Assembly: GCA_017540285.1 (NCBI GenBank)
Contig: JAFYBI010000188.1
Span: 1 to 10,152, forward strand
Length of the DNA stretch: 10,152 nt
Direction of reading: 5' to 3'
DNA from: Clostridia bacterium
Lineage (GTDB): Bacteria; Bacillota; Clostridia; Oscillospirales; CAG-272
Part shown: positions 1-6,371 of the stretch, piece by piece
Layout: each line of letters starts with the position of its first letter
Position numbering within the stretch: the stretch's first letter is position 1
Made by a program: the position numbers and the translations under genes
The notes under the pieces: generated by a model
The model's input: only the letters and a program-made list of their open reading frames with translations
What the model was told of the DNA's origin: nothing
Databases searched by the model: none

Positions 1-2
1 CA

Positions 3-19
3 CCCTCAACGTGCGTACC
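3..19 (+). repeat. Dispersed direct repeat, left copy
   Basis: The 17-base string CCCTCAACGTGCGTACC is found here and again, in the same orientation, at 10128-10144. The match continues beyond it with one mismatch followed by TGA, giving 20 of 21 bases. A chance 17-base identity in 10 kb of non-coding flanks is improbable, so I read this as two copies of a dispersed extragenic element. Its function is unknown to me. Confidence 0.7.
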
Positions 20-39
20 TTGACGTTTCTGTACCGTTG
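7..39. other. Imperfect stem-loop containing the left repeat
   Basis: CAACG (7-11) and GTAC (15-18) can pair with GTAC (31-34) and CGTTG (35-39). This leaves a three-base bulge and a 12-base loop. The left repeat copy forms one arm, so the repeat may be part of a folded element. The right copy is cut by the window end, so the fold cannot be compared there. Confidence 0.4.
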
Positions 40-62
40 CTCAATGAGGTTCTGCCTGTTTT

Positions 63-92
63 GTTTTGCGATAAACGAGTTTATCGCAAAAC
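63..92. repeat. Perfect 13-bp inverted repeat with CGAG loop
   Basis: The arms at 63-75 and 80-92 (GTTTTGCGATAAA and its exact complement) are separated by CGAG. The 5' arm is T-rich and the 3' arm ends in A on both strands. That is the wrong polarity for an intrinsic terminator, which needs a U-tract after the stem. It could be a protein-binding palindrome, a recombination site, or part of the same extragenic repeat island as its neighbours. The lack of any gene reading into it from the left prevents a firmer assignment. Confidence 0.7.
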
Positions 93-272
93 CGCACGGA
101 TAATTAACAAGGGGCCATCACCAAGATGAGTGGCACTTTATGTTTTGAAGCTCGCTCGCGCCGGTTTGTGCAGCGGTCCGTGTCCGCCCTTTCGACTTCG
201 TCGAGGCATGGGGTGCAGCGCAAACTGTCAGGCCTGTTCGAATCGGGAACTGCGTGCGGGTCCTTCCTCAAC
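93..272. other. Intergenic stretch without a supported gene
   Basis: Nothing convincing is encoded here. The open frames crossing this stretch have no family resemblance and continue antisense through the neighbouring U32 gene. No T-run terminator was found for the leftward zapA-U32 operon, whose transcripts would run into this stretch and then meet the palindrome at 63-92. Confidence 0.6.
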
Positions 273-332
273 GGTTCCCTGTTCGTTGTTCGTTTTCAGA
301 TTCCGCATCCTGAATTCTCAGTTCGGGATCCT
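273..332. repeat. Loosely repetitive AT-biased tract overlapping the U32 stop codon
   Basis: This stretch has short imperfect iterations of GTTCGTTGTTCG type (281-292), followed by ATTC/AATTC/GTTCG/GGATCC modules. It differs from the GC-rich coding DNA around it. It contains the stop codon of the leftward U32 gene (318-320), so the last few residues of that protein (RRIPN) are encoded by repeat-like sequence. I infer a low-complexity intergenic repeat family. Copy number in the genome cannot be judged from one window. Confidence 0.45.
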
Positions 333-2501
333 TCTCCCCTCGCCGGACGCGCCCCGCCGGTACCGCCGCACGACGTCGAGGAATCCGTCCGCCGACTCGT
401 CGGTCCACTGAAAGATCAGCGAAGGCGCGCCGCGGAGTTCGTTCAGGCGGTCGCCCATCCACTGGGGGACGGCGTTATAGACCACGTCGACGCAGTCCGC
501 CTCGCCGAAGACCGGGAAGCGCGCGCCCGTGCGGTCGGTGAGGGTCCCGCGGCAGACGAAGGCTTTCTTCCGTCCGGCGACTCTCCCGCCGCATCCGGCA
601 CAGGACCGGTTTCCGGCGGCGAGGACGCATTTCGCGAGCGTCATCACGGGGATCTTCCCGTACGCGATCGGGACCAGTCCCAGCTGACGCACGGCGGCGC
701 AGGGCAGCTCGGGGGACGCGGCGACTTCGGCGCATCCCAGCGAGCGGTAGAATTCCGCGGCGGCGGCGTTCGTCACGTTCCCGCGGAAGGAGATCGCCGG
801 CGTGAAGCCGTTGTACAGCGCAGCGGCAGCCTGCCCCGGCGTGTGGCATTCGACGAGGCGGCATCCGGCGGCGTGCGCGTCGGCGAACAGTGCGGCGAGG
901 GCGTCGTCCGGGAGCGGGAAGACGGGCAGGGAGGCGGTGAGCTCCGGGGGATTATCAAGCCCGAGCCGGTCCAGCGATTCCTTCGCGCGCAGGACGTCCC
1001 ACGCGGAAACGGTCACGCGCGGGAAGGCGGCGAGGATTTCCCGGACCGTGTCGGGCTCTCCGGCCAGGGAGAAGACGTCGGCGAGGGAGAGGATCCACGC
1101 GGGATCGGTCTCGCGGCGCGGCGTCTTCGGCGGCTGATACGGGTCGGGGACGCGGGGCGGGCGATGCGGCATCGGCGGATCGGGCGGGAGGGCGGACAGC
1201 GCTTCGTTCAGGGCGTCCGCGGCCCGGCGTCGGAGATCGTTCAGGCGGCTGACGGGCATCCAGAGTCCGTCGTCGAGGGAGACCGTCACGGGATCGGTGA
1301 GCGCGGGGGTGAGGCCCGTTCCGCCGAGCTTGGTGAGGCTTTTCACCACGGCGCCGCGGTCCAGGGGCTTGCCCGTCGCCTCGTCCGGCGGATCGCCTTC
1401 GACCGTCGCCGACGCCTCGTCCGAGACGAGAGTCAGGCGGACGGGCTCGTTCCGGCGGCAGGAGAACGTCATGCGGACCCTTTTGGCCATGAACGCCGCG
1501 CGCTTTTTTTCTGCCTCCCGCAGGCGTTCGCCGAGCGCGGTTCTGATCGTTTTCGCATCCGGGAAGGACGCCGGGTTCTCGCGCGCGGTCCGGCCGACCA
1601 TCGAGGGGACGTATTTCCCGGCGAAATACCCGTCGGTGAAGCCCCGCGTGAAGAGATCGGCGAGGAAGGCGAGCTCTTTCGGATCCGCGGCCCGCCGGTC
1701 GTCGAGGAGGCGGCGGTACACGGACGTCACGCCGTAAACGTAGGACGCGGGCTTGAGGCGGCCTTCGATCTTGAGCGAGTCCACGCCCGTCGCGATGAGG
1801 GCGGGGATGTCCCCGGCGAGGCACATGTCCGCGAGGGAGAGCGGCGTCGGGCTGTTTTGGGAGGACGCGGGATCGAGGGCATAGGGCAGGCGGCAGGGCT
1901 GGGCGCATTCCCCGCGGTTGCCGCTGCGTCCGCCGCAGAACCACGACATGAGGCACTGTCCCGAGCACGAGACGCAGTGCGCGCCGTGGAGGAAGATTTC
2001 GATCTCGAGCGGTCCGCCGCACAGGTGGGCGATCTCCTCGCGGGAGAGCTCGCGGGGCAGCACGAGGCGGCGGAATCCGTTGGCGTACAGGATCCGGCAG
2101 TCGGCGGGCGAGCCCATCGAGGTCTGCGTGCTCGCGTGCAGGACGGCGTCGGGCCAGCGCTTTTTGATCTCTGCGGCGAGGCCCATGTCGGCGATGATGA
2201 TCGCGTCGGCGCGGCTGTCGTCCCAGGGGGAGAGGATCCGGTCGCAGAGGGCGAGCGCCTCGTCCATTTCGCGGTCGCGGACCCGGGTGTTCACCGTGAT
2301 GTGCGCCTTCGCCCCGGCCGCGTGGGTGAGGCGGATGGCGTCGGAGAGGGCGTCCCCCGCGAAATTCTTCGCCCGCATGCGGTTCGAGAACACCGGCGCG
2401 CCGAAATACACGGCGTCGGCTCCCGCGGCGAGGGCGGCCCGGAGGCTTTCTTCCGATCCGGCGGGGGCGAGCAGCTCGGGCAGTTTCCCGTTTTTCGTCA
2501 T
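318..2501 (-). CDS. U32-family protein (peptidase U32 / RlhA-like), 727 aa
   Basis: This is a full-length two-lobed member of the family called peptidase U32. Characterised relatives mostly act in RNA or quinone hydroxylation (RlhA on 23S rRNA, TrhP on tRNA U34, UbiU/UbiV in ubiquinone synthesis), so a cytoplasmic hydroxylation role is likelier than proteolysis. The N-terminal TIM-barrel-like half opens with LLAPAGS. It carries the U32 signature at residues 168-186 (E168, C176, G181, C183, S186), then GGRSGNRGECAQPCR (190-204), C227 and KIEGRLK (244-250). C176, C183, C199 or C203, and C227 fit the cysteines that hold the [4Fe-4S] cluster in UbiU/UbiV. The C-terminal half has a second set (C625, C634, C637, C650) after a GKIPVMT motif. 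The start is supported by GGGAGG at 2509-2514, seven bases upstream. The start codon overlaps the zapA stop as ATGA, so translation is coupled. The exact substrate cannot be told from sequence. Confidence 0.93.
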   Translation of the reverse strand: MTKNGKLPELLAPAGSEESLRAALAAGADAVYFGAPVFSNRMRAKNFAGDALSDAIRLTHAAGAKAHITVNTRVRDREMDEALALCDRILSPWDDSRADAIIIADMGLAAEIKKRWPDAVLHASTQTSMGSPADCRILYANGFRRLVLPRELSREEIAHLCGGPLEIEIFLHGAHCVSCSGQCLMSWFCGGRSGNRGECAQPCRLPYALDPASSQNSPTPLSLADMCLAGDIPALIATGVDSLKIEGRLKPASYVYGVTSVYRRLLDDRRAADPKELAFLADLFTRGFTDGYFAGKYVPSMVGRTARENPASFPDAKTIRTALGERLREAEKKRAAFMAKRVRMTFSCRRNEPVRLTLVSDEASATVEGDPPDEATGKPLDRGAVVKSLTKLGGTGLTPALTDPVTVSLDDGLWMPVSRLNDLRRRAADALNEALSALPPDPPMPHRPPRVPDPYQPPKTPRRETDPAWILSLADVFSLAGEPDTVREILAAFPRVTVSAWDVLRAKESLDRLGLDNPPELTASLPVFPLPDDALAALFADAHAAGCRLVECHTPGQAAAALYNGFTPAISFRGNVTNAAAAEFYRSLGCAEVAASPELPCAAVRQLGLVPIAYGKIPVMTLAKCVLAAGNRSCAGCGGRVAGRKKAFVCRGTLTDRTGARFPVFGEADCVDVVYNAVPQWMGDRLNELRGAPSLIFQWTDESADGFLDVVRRYRRGASGEGRRIPN

Positions 2502-2926
2502 TCGTCCGCCTCCCGCGTGCCGCTCTTTTCCGCTTCGAGGAGCGCGCGGATGCGTCCGAGCTTTTCCTCCCGGCTCATGCCGGCGTAGCGCGGATCGGGG
2601 ACGGGCTCGGCGGGCTTGTCCTCTCCGCCTGCCAGGGCATAGCGCGCGCGGCGGAGCTCATCCTCGAGCGTCCGGATCCGGCGGGCCGCCGTGTCGGCTT
2701 CTTCCAGCGCGTCGACGGCGATGAGGAGGGCGGCGTCGAGGCGTCCGTCACCGGTGCCGAGCCGGGGATTGATCTTTGCCATCGCGCCGAGGCGTTCGTT
2801 GAGCTGCCGTTCGATGCGGCGCGCCTCCTCCTCGCTCTTGTCCGTGACGACGTTGAGGAAGCGTCCCGCAATGCGGAGCGTGAGGGAAACGCGCGCCTTC
2901 GGGTCTGTTCTGTTGGGTTCCGCCAT
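2498..2926 (-). CDS. zapA: Cell division protein ZapA, 142 aa
   Basis: ZapA binds FtsZ and promotes bundling of protofilaments at the division ring. The N-terminal part (residues 11-50) has the usual ZapA strand-helix pattern: VSLTLRIAGRFLNVVTD followed by a basic/acidic helix with ERQLNERL. An Ala-rich helix (about 62-80) and a coiled coil (about 80-97) follow. The C-terminal tail (100-142) is longer and more charged than in minimal ZapA and ends in a second short helix (MSREEKLGRIRALLEAEK). I chose the start at 2926 because AAGGAAGG lies about eight bases upstream. The frame is open to 3076, but the extra N-terminus has no ZapA similarity and would begin upstream of the promoter. It is followed with ATGA overlap by the U32 gene, a pairing I know from Clostridia. 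The assignment rests on pattern, because ZapA is short and divergent. Confidence 0.85.
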   Translation of the reverse strand: MAEPNRTDPKARVSLTLRIAGRFLNVVTDKSEEEARRIERQLNERLGAMAKINPRLGTGDGRLDAALLIAVDALEEADTAARRIRTLEDELRRARYALAGGEDKPAEPVPDPRYAGMSREEKLGRIRALLEAEKSGTREADE

Positions 2927-2980
2927 ACGCCGGACCTTCCTTCCCGCGGGAAACGATACCTCCCGCATTATATCTGATCT

Positions 2981-3008
2981 ATTATACACGATCCCGGCCG
3001 CAAAAGAA
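2981..3008 (-). promoter_or_regulatory. Probable promoter of zapA-U32 operon
   Basis: On the minus strand a perfect TATAAT lies at 2986-2981. At 16 bases spacing there is only a weak -35 (TTCTTT, 3008-3003). Transcription would start near 2974, giving a leader of about 48 bases before the zapA start at 2926. The -10 box is convincing, the -35 is not. Confidence 0.55.
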
Positions 3009-3113
3009 AGAGGTATTTGTGAATTTCTCGCGGGATTCCTTCGCCGGCGGGCTTCTGCGCGGCACGGAAGCGGCAAAAAGCGCGCGTTTTTTCGCGATGT
3101 TCACGAAATCCGG

Positions 3114-3142
3114 TTGAATTCAGACAAAATCCGTGGTACAAT
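3114..3142 (+). promoter_or_regulatory. Sigma-A type promoter of the DUF937 gene
   Basis: TTGAAT (3114-3119) and TACAAT (3137-3142) are separated by exactly 17 bases. A TGG directly precedes the -10 (3134-3136), giving an extended -10 element. The start point would be near 3149, about 60 bases upstream of the ATG at 3210. Confidence 0.75.
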
Positions 3143-3209
3143 CAAACCGACAGACCGGGAAGAGGCCCATCGCCCGGTCAAAAATCTATCAGAAAAACGG
3201 AGCATCATC

Positions 3210-3833
3210 ATGAGTCTTCTTTCCACTCTCATCGGATCCATGTCCACGGACGAATCCGCAGAAGCGATCTCCCGGAAAACGGGGATCCCGAAGCTGGCGG
3301 TCGGCGCCCTGATCGCGGCGGCCCTTCCCATGCTCATCAAGAAGCTGACGAGCAACGCGTCTTCCCAGCAGGGCGCGGCGTCCCTCCTCGGCGCGCTGAC
3401 CCAGCATACGGACACGGCGCCCGTCGCGAATCAGATCGCGAACGCCGACACGGCGGACGGCAACGCCATCATCGGCCACATCCTCGGTTCCGACCAGGCG
3501 GCGACGGTGAATCAGCTCGCGGCCCAGGCGAACCTGAGCGAGGAGCAGGTCTCCTCGGTGCTCGGCAACATCGCGCCGGCCCTGATGAGCTCCCTCTCCG
3601 CGGCGAACACCGAAAACGTGCAGGCGAACGTGCAGGCCCTCGAAGAGAAACCGGCGTCCGGCGGCGGGCTCGGCTCCCTCCTCGGCGGCATTCTCGGCGG
3701 CGGATCGTCCGGCGGTTCCTCTTCCGGCGCGGCGTCCCTCCTCGGCTCCCTCTTCGGCGGCAAGCAGGAAAAGGAAGAGGAAGCGGCCGTCGACGGCAGC
3801 TCCCTGCTCAATCTCCTGATGAACATGAAATAA
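3210..3833 (+). CDS. DUF937 family protein, 207 aa
   Basis: This protein resembles the DUF937 family (bacterial proteins of unknown function). The first half is a helical, Ala/Leu-rich region: LLSTLIGSMSTDESAEAIS, then GIPKLAVGALIAAALPMLIKKL (25-46), and the recurring GAASLLGAL / IIGHILGSDQA pattern (56-96). This is followed by NLSEEQVSSVLGNIAPALMSSL (108-129). The last quarter is a glycine/serine-rich linker with repeated SLLGG-type units (152-184), then an acidic patch and a short hydrophobic tail SLLNLLMNMK. There is no signal peptide. The start at 3210 is chosen because GGAG (3199-3202) sits seven bases upstream and family similarity begins there, although the frame is open further upstream. 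It is a single-gene unit with its own promoter and terminator. No function can be assigned. Confidence 0.85.
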   Translation: MSLLSTLIGSMSTDESAEAISRKTGIPKLAVGALIAAALPMLIKKLTSNASSQQGAASLLGALTQHTDTAPVANQIANADTADGNAIIGHILGSDQAATVNQLAAQANLSEEQVSSVLGNIAPALMSSLSAANTENVQANVQALEEKPASGGGLGSLLGGILGGGSSGGSSSGAASLLGSLFGGKQEKEEEAAVDGSSLLNLLMNMK

Positions 3834-3866
3834 GACCGCGAGGGACCGGATCCCCTGCAAAACAGA

Positions 3867-3913
3867 ACGGTCGTGAAGCTGTATGCCCGATACAGCCGCA
3901 CGACCGTTTTTTT
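3867..3913 (+). terminator. Intrinsic terminator after the DUF937 gene
   Basis: ACGGTCGTG (3867-3875) pairs with CACGACCGT (3899-3907), and GCTGTA (3878-3883) pairs with TACAGC (3891-3896) after a small two-base internal loop on each side. The apical loop is 3884-3890. The stem is followed by a run of seven T (3907-3913). On the minus strand only a four-T run follows, so it may also slow transcripts of the convergent gene ending at 3974. Confidence 0.92.
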
Positions 3914-3973
3914 CATGAAAACCGAAGGGTTCCCGCCGCAGCGGTTGCCTGTAAACCGTAAACGGTTCCCTCT

Positions 3974-4831
3974 TTATTTGATGTCCTCGATCACCGTCTC
4001 CGGCGCCTTGTCGAGCTGCCAGGGATCGCGGACGATCTGCTGCAGGAGGCGCAGCGCGGAGGCGTAATAATACCCGTCGCAGATGCGCTCGTCGAGGACG
4101 AACGTGAAGTCGAGGTAGTGCTTCCGCTTCACCGAACCGTCCATGTCGAGCTCGTACGTCCGCCGCTTCGTCCCGAAGGAGAAGAACACCGGGCAGGTGC
4201 CGAAGTCGTAGAGGTGATGGTAGATCGGCGGGATGCCGAGCGAACCCATCGACGTGATGAAGTACGAGCAGTGGAACGGGCTTGCCCGCGCGATCAGGGG
4301 CGGCATGAGCCCGAAGTAGTCGAGGGTCTTCATCAGCCAGACGAAGAACTTGAAGAAGAGCGCCGGGAAGTGCCGGATGAACCCCGCGACGCTGTCGAAT
4401 TCGCCGCCCGGATTCTCCCGGTAGCCGACGATCTCGCGGTTCACGGCCTCGTAGACCTCCTTCATCGTCGCGTCCGGGGCGAGGATCGCCTTCACGCAGG
4501 TGTCCGGAGACTCGAGCGCCATCTCCTTCTTGATCGAAAGGGAGACCTCGATGTGCTTCCGGGTCCAGATGCGCTGTCCGCGGATGAAGCGGTTGAGCGC
4601 GGGACGCTGGGACACGAGCCGCACGTACGCCGCGATCATGACGTGCATCATGCTCATGTTCGTCATGCCCTCGGCCTGCTTTTCCCGGATATATTTCTCG
4701 ATCTTCTCCACGTCGAAGGAGTCCCGGATGAAGTTCTGCGAGCCCGTCCGGTTGACCATGATGAACGGCACGACCGCCGCCATCGGGGGGATCGTCTTCA
4801 CCCGCCGGAATTCTTTTTCTTTCTTCGCCAT
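3974..4831 (-). CDS. CAT/E2-fold acyltransferase-like protein lacking the catalytic His, 285 aa
   Basis: The protein has the length and motif order of the catalytic domain of 2-oxoacid dehydrogenase E2 subunits and chloramphenicol acetyltransferase, without a lipoyl or E1/E3-binding domain. Visible features are RLVSQRPALNRFI (71-83), the KKEM strand (101-104), a hydrophobic segment FPALFFKFFVWLMKTLDYFG (155-174), FITSMGSLGIPPIYHH (191-206) and the C-terminal LDERICDGYYYASAL (246-260). The last corresponds to the E2 motif DHRxxDG, but the catalytic histidine is Glu248, while D252-G253 are kept. I recall this DERICDG form from many clostridial homologues annotated as E2, so it is probably a family trait and not damage. 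Canonical acyl transfer is therefore doubtful. The start is supported by GGGAG six bases upstream. It stands alone, with no E1 or E3 gene nearby. Confidence 0.85.
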   Translation of the reverse strand: MAKKEKEFRRVKTIPPMAAVVPFIMVNRTGSQNFIRDSFDVEKIEKYIREKQAEGMTNMSMMHVMIAAYVRLVSQRPALNRFIRGQRIWTRKHIEVSLSIKKEMALESPDTCVKAILAPDATMKEVYEAVNREIVGYRENPGGEFDSVAGFIRHFPALFFKFFVWLMKTLDYFGLMPPLIARASPFHCSYFITSMGSLGIPPIYHHLYDFGTCPVFFSFGTKRRTYELDMDGSVKRKHYLDFTFVLDERICDGYYYASALRLLQQIVRDPWQLDKAPETVIEDIK

Positions 4832-4877
4832 AAACCGCTCCCGCACGAAAAATGCTTCTGTTTTTTGAATTGTTTGT

Positions 4878-4906
4878 ATTATAGCACAGCCGCGGCGCAT
4901 TTGCAA
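4878..4906 (-). promoter_or_regulatory. Sigma-A type promoter of the CAT-like gene
   Basis: On the minus strand TTGCAA (4906-4901) and TATAAT (4883-4878) are 17 bases apart, and TGC directly precedes the -10, making an extended -10 promoter. The start point would be near 4871, giving a leader of about 40 bases. Confidence 0.75.
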
Positions 4907-4981
4907 GAGGCGGGGACAGATTTGTCGCAATTTCGCGGGGGCGGACTTCACGGAATATTTACAAAGTTTTTCGGGAAATCC

Positions 4982-5010
4982 TGTCACAAACGCCGCTCCG
5001 CGGACGTATC
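4982..5010 (+). promoter_or_regulatory. Candidate ECF-type promoter upstream of the sigma factor gene
   Basis: TGTCAC (4982-4987), a 17-base spacer and CGTATC (5005-5010) match the general layout of Bacillota ECF promoters (TGxAAC-like -35, CGT-like -10, 16-17 base spacer). The -35 deviates by CAC for AAC. It points at the sigma gene 80 bases downstream and would allow autoregulation. This is a pattern match only. Confidence 0.4.
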
Positions 5011-5027
5011 TCTCCCGGACGCCTCCC

Positions 5028-5056
5028 TTGCGGGGCGGTGAAGAATGTGATACAAT
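5028..5056 (+). promoter_or_regulatory. Housekeeping-type promoter of the sigma/anti-sigma/lipoprotein operon
   Basis: TTGCGG (5028-5033), a 17-base spacer and TACAAT (5051-5056) are present, with TGA at 5048-5050 forming an extended -10. The -35 matches the consensus in its first three bases only. The start point would be near 5063, about 27 bases before the ATG at 5090. Confidence 0.65.
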
Positions 5057-5089
5057 ACGGACAGAACGAAAAACCGGGATGGGACCGCC

Positions 5090-5656
5090 ATGCTGCTGAT
5101 CCTCATGACGCTTGACGATGCGGAGCAAAACCGCGTCCTCGCCCTTTGGCGGGCGAACGGCGGGGCTCTTGTCCGCTATGCCCGGCGGGAGCTCGGTCCC
5201 GGCGCGTCGGACGAAGCGGAGGACGTGGTCAGCGACGCGTTCGAGCGGCTGATGATCCACTACGAGCGGTACGGAGGCCGCACGGACGAACAGATGAAGG
5301 GACTTCTCATGCGCATGGTGAAAAACCGCGCGGCGGACGCGCACCGGCGGAGACGTCGGATCGGGGAGATGCCCGCCGACCCGGACGGAGAAGCGTGGGA
5401 GGAGCGCGTCGCCGATCCCGCGCAGCCGACGCCCGAGGAACGGGTGATCTCCGGAGACCGGGTCGAACGCATGAAGGCGGTGATCCGTTCGCTGTCGCCC
5501 GCGCTGCGCGACACGCTCGAAATGCGCCTGCTCGAGGACATGACGATCGGGGAGATCGCCGGGGAATGCGGCGTTTCGGAGGACGCGGTCCGGCAGCGGC
5601 TGAGCCGGGCGCGCAGACTGGTGCGGATCCGCTGGGAGGAGGAAGAACATGAATGA
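5090..5656 (+). CDS. ECF-type sigma-70 family RNA polymerase sigma factor, 188 aa
   Basis: Only sigma regions 2 and 4 are present, the architecture of group 4 (ECF) sigma factors that direct RNA polymerase to a small regulon. Region 2 spans about residues 20-92, with the core-binding DEAEDVVSDAFERL (41-54) and the -10 recognition helix GLLMRMVKNRAADAHRRRRR (71-90). Region 4 spans about 125-180, with LSPALRDTLEMRLLEDMTIGEIA and a helix-turn-helix ending SEDAVRQRLSRARRLV (163-178), which contacts the -35. The linker (92-122) is acidic and Pro-rich. The ATG at 5090 follows GGGATGGGA; Met6 (5105) is an alternative start. The 3' end overlaps the anti-sigma gene by eight bases and contains its GGAGGAGGA ribosome site, so the two proteins are made together. 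Its regulon is unknown and may include its own operon. Confidence 0.93.
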   Translation: MLLILMTLDDAEQNRVLALWRANGGALVRYARRELGPGASDEAEDVVSDAFERLMIHYERYGGRTDEQMKGLLMRMVKNRAADAHRRRRRIGEMPADPDGEAWEERVADPAQPTPEERVISGDRVERMKAVIRSLSPALRDTLEMRLLEDMTIGEIAGECGVSEDAVRQRLSRARRLVRIRWEEEEHE

Positions 5657-6371
5657 CACGGACAATTTCGACGGGCTGATGAAAGCCGCCCTCTGCGAGA
5701 TCGTGCGCGAGGACTGGGACGCCCTGGTGAACGACGGCGGCGGGGAGACGGTCACCGTCAGCCGGGGGATGGGGCGGCGGATCGCGCGCATCCTCGCCGG
5801 GGAGAGGCCGAAGAAGCGGCGCGGCGGACTTTGGGGGAAGCTGGCCGTCGCGCTCCTCGCCGCGCTGTCCGTCCTCGCGATGCTGGGGATGGCCATGCGC
5901 CCGGTGCGGGAGGCGTTCGTGCATACGGTCGTCACGTGGTACGGCTCGCATTTCGGCGTACGGTACGAGGCAGCGGACGAGGCGCTTCCCGCCGTCATCG
6001 AGGAGGTCGTCCTCCCGGCGTGGCTCCCGGACGGATGGTCTCTCGAGACGAATTTCGCGACGGACTATCTCGTGAGCCACACGATCCTCGACGCGAACCG
6101 GAACCGGATCACGGTGGACCAGCACATCATCAAGCCGGACGAGGAGATGGACCGCATCGACGGCCGCAGCCCGGACGCTGAGGTCGAAGACTTGCTTTTG
6201 AACGGCGTGACCCCGGCGAAGCTTATTCGCTATTCGGACATCGGCGCCGGCGAGCGGCTCGCGCTCATGTGGACGGACGGGTATGCCTTCCTCTTGAAGA
6301 CGAACGGGCAGCACGCGGACGCCGACACCCTGATCCGCATCGCGGAGAGCATGGAAAGGGAGAGAAAATGA
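5649..6371 (+). CDS. Membrane-anchored anti-sigma factor with DUF4367-like domain, 240 aa
   Basis: The short cytoplasmic N-terminus (1-60) has a helix resembling the sigma-binding start of clostridial anti-sigma proteins (FDGLMKAALCEIVREDWDAL, 7-26). It is followed by basic residues (KKRR, 55-58) and one membrane helix at about 62-83. The outer part (about 115-236) fits DUF4367: LPAWLPDGWSLE (122-133), a central strand-rich region, and a closing ALMWTDGYAFLLKTNG...LIRIAESM pattern (205-235). There is no zinc-binding HxxxCxxC motif, so it is not a ZAS-type anti-sigma factor. Position directly behind and overlapping the sigma gene, with a strong Shine-Dalgarno inside that gene, supports the role. 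The stop overlaps the next start as ATGA. I infer that it holds the sigma factor at the membrane and senses an envelope signal through DUF4367. Confidence 0.85.
   Translation: MNDTDNFDGLMKAALCEIVREDWDALVNDGGGETVTVSRGMGRRIARILAGERPKKRRGGLWGKLAVALLAALSVLAMLGMAMRPVREAFVHTVVTWYGSHFGVRYEAADEALPAVIEEVVLPAWLPDGWSLETNFATDYLVSHTILDANRNRITVDQHIIKPDEEMDRIDGRSPDAEVEDLLLNGVTPAKLIRYSDIGAGERLALMWTDGYAFLLKTNGQHADADTLIRIAESMERERK

Noticed and set aside
237..246. GTTCGAATC, resembling a tRNA T-loop
   Set aside because: The flanking bases cannot form a T-stem and no acceptor, D or anticodon arms are present.
130..411. Small rightward frame of 93 codons before the U32 gene end
   Set aside because: Its translation follows the repeat tract and then runs antisense to the U32 gene; it has no ribosome site of note and no family resemblance.
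126..2588. An 820-codon rightward open frame covering the U32 region
   Set aside because: It is antisense to a gene with clear U32 motifs, its translation is low-complexity Arg/Gly/Glu/Val-rich, and no domain is recognisable. Long antisense frames are expected here because of G/C-rich third positions.
3943..3973. AACCGTAAACGGTT as a terminator for the leftward CAT-like gene
   Set aside because: The stem has only about five pairs and no T-run follows on the minus strand.
4832..5998. N-terminal extension of the CAT-like frame up to 5998
   Set aside because: The added part is antisense to the sigma and anti-sigma genes, lacks family similarity, and would skip the promoter and ribosome site just upstream of 4831.
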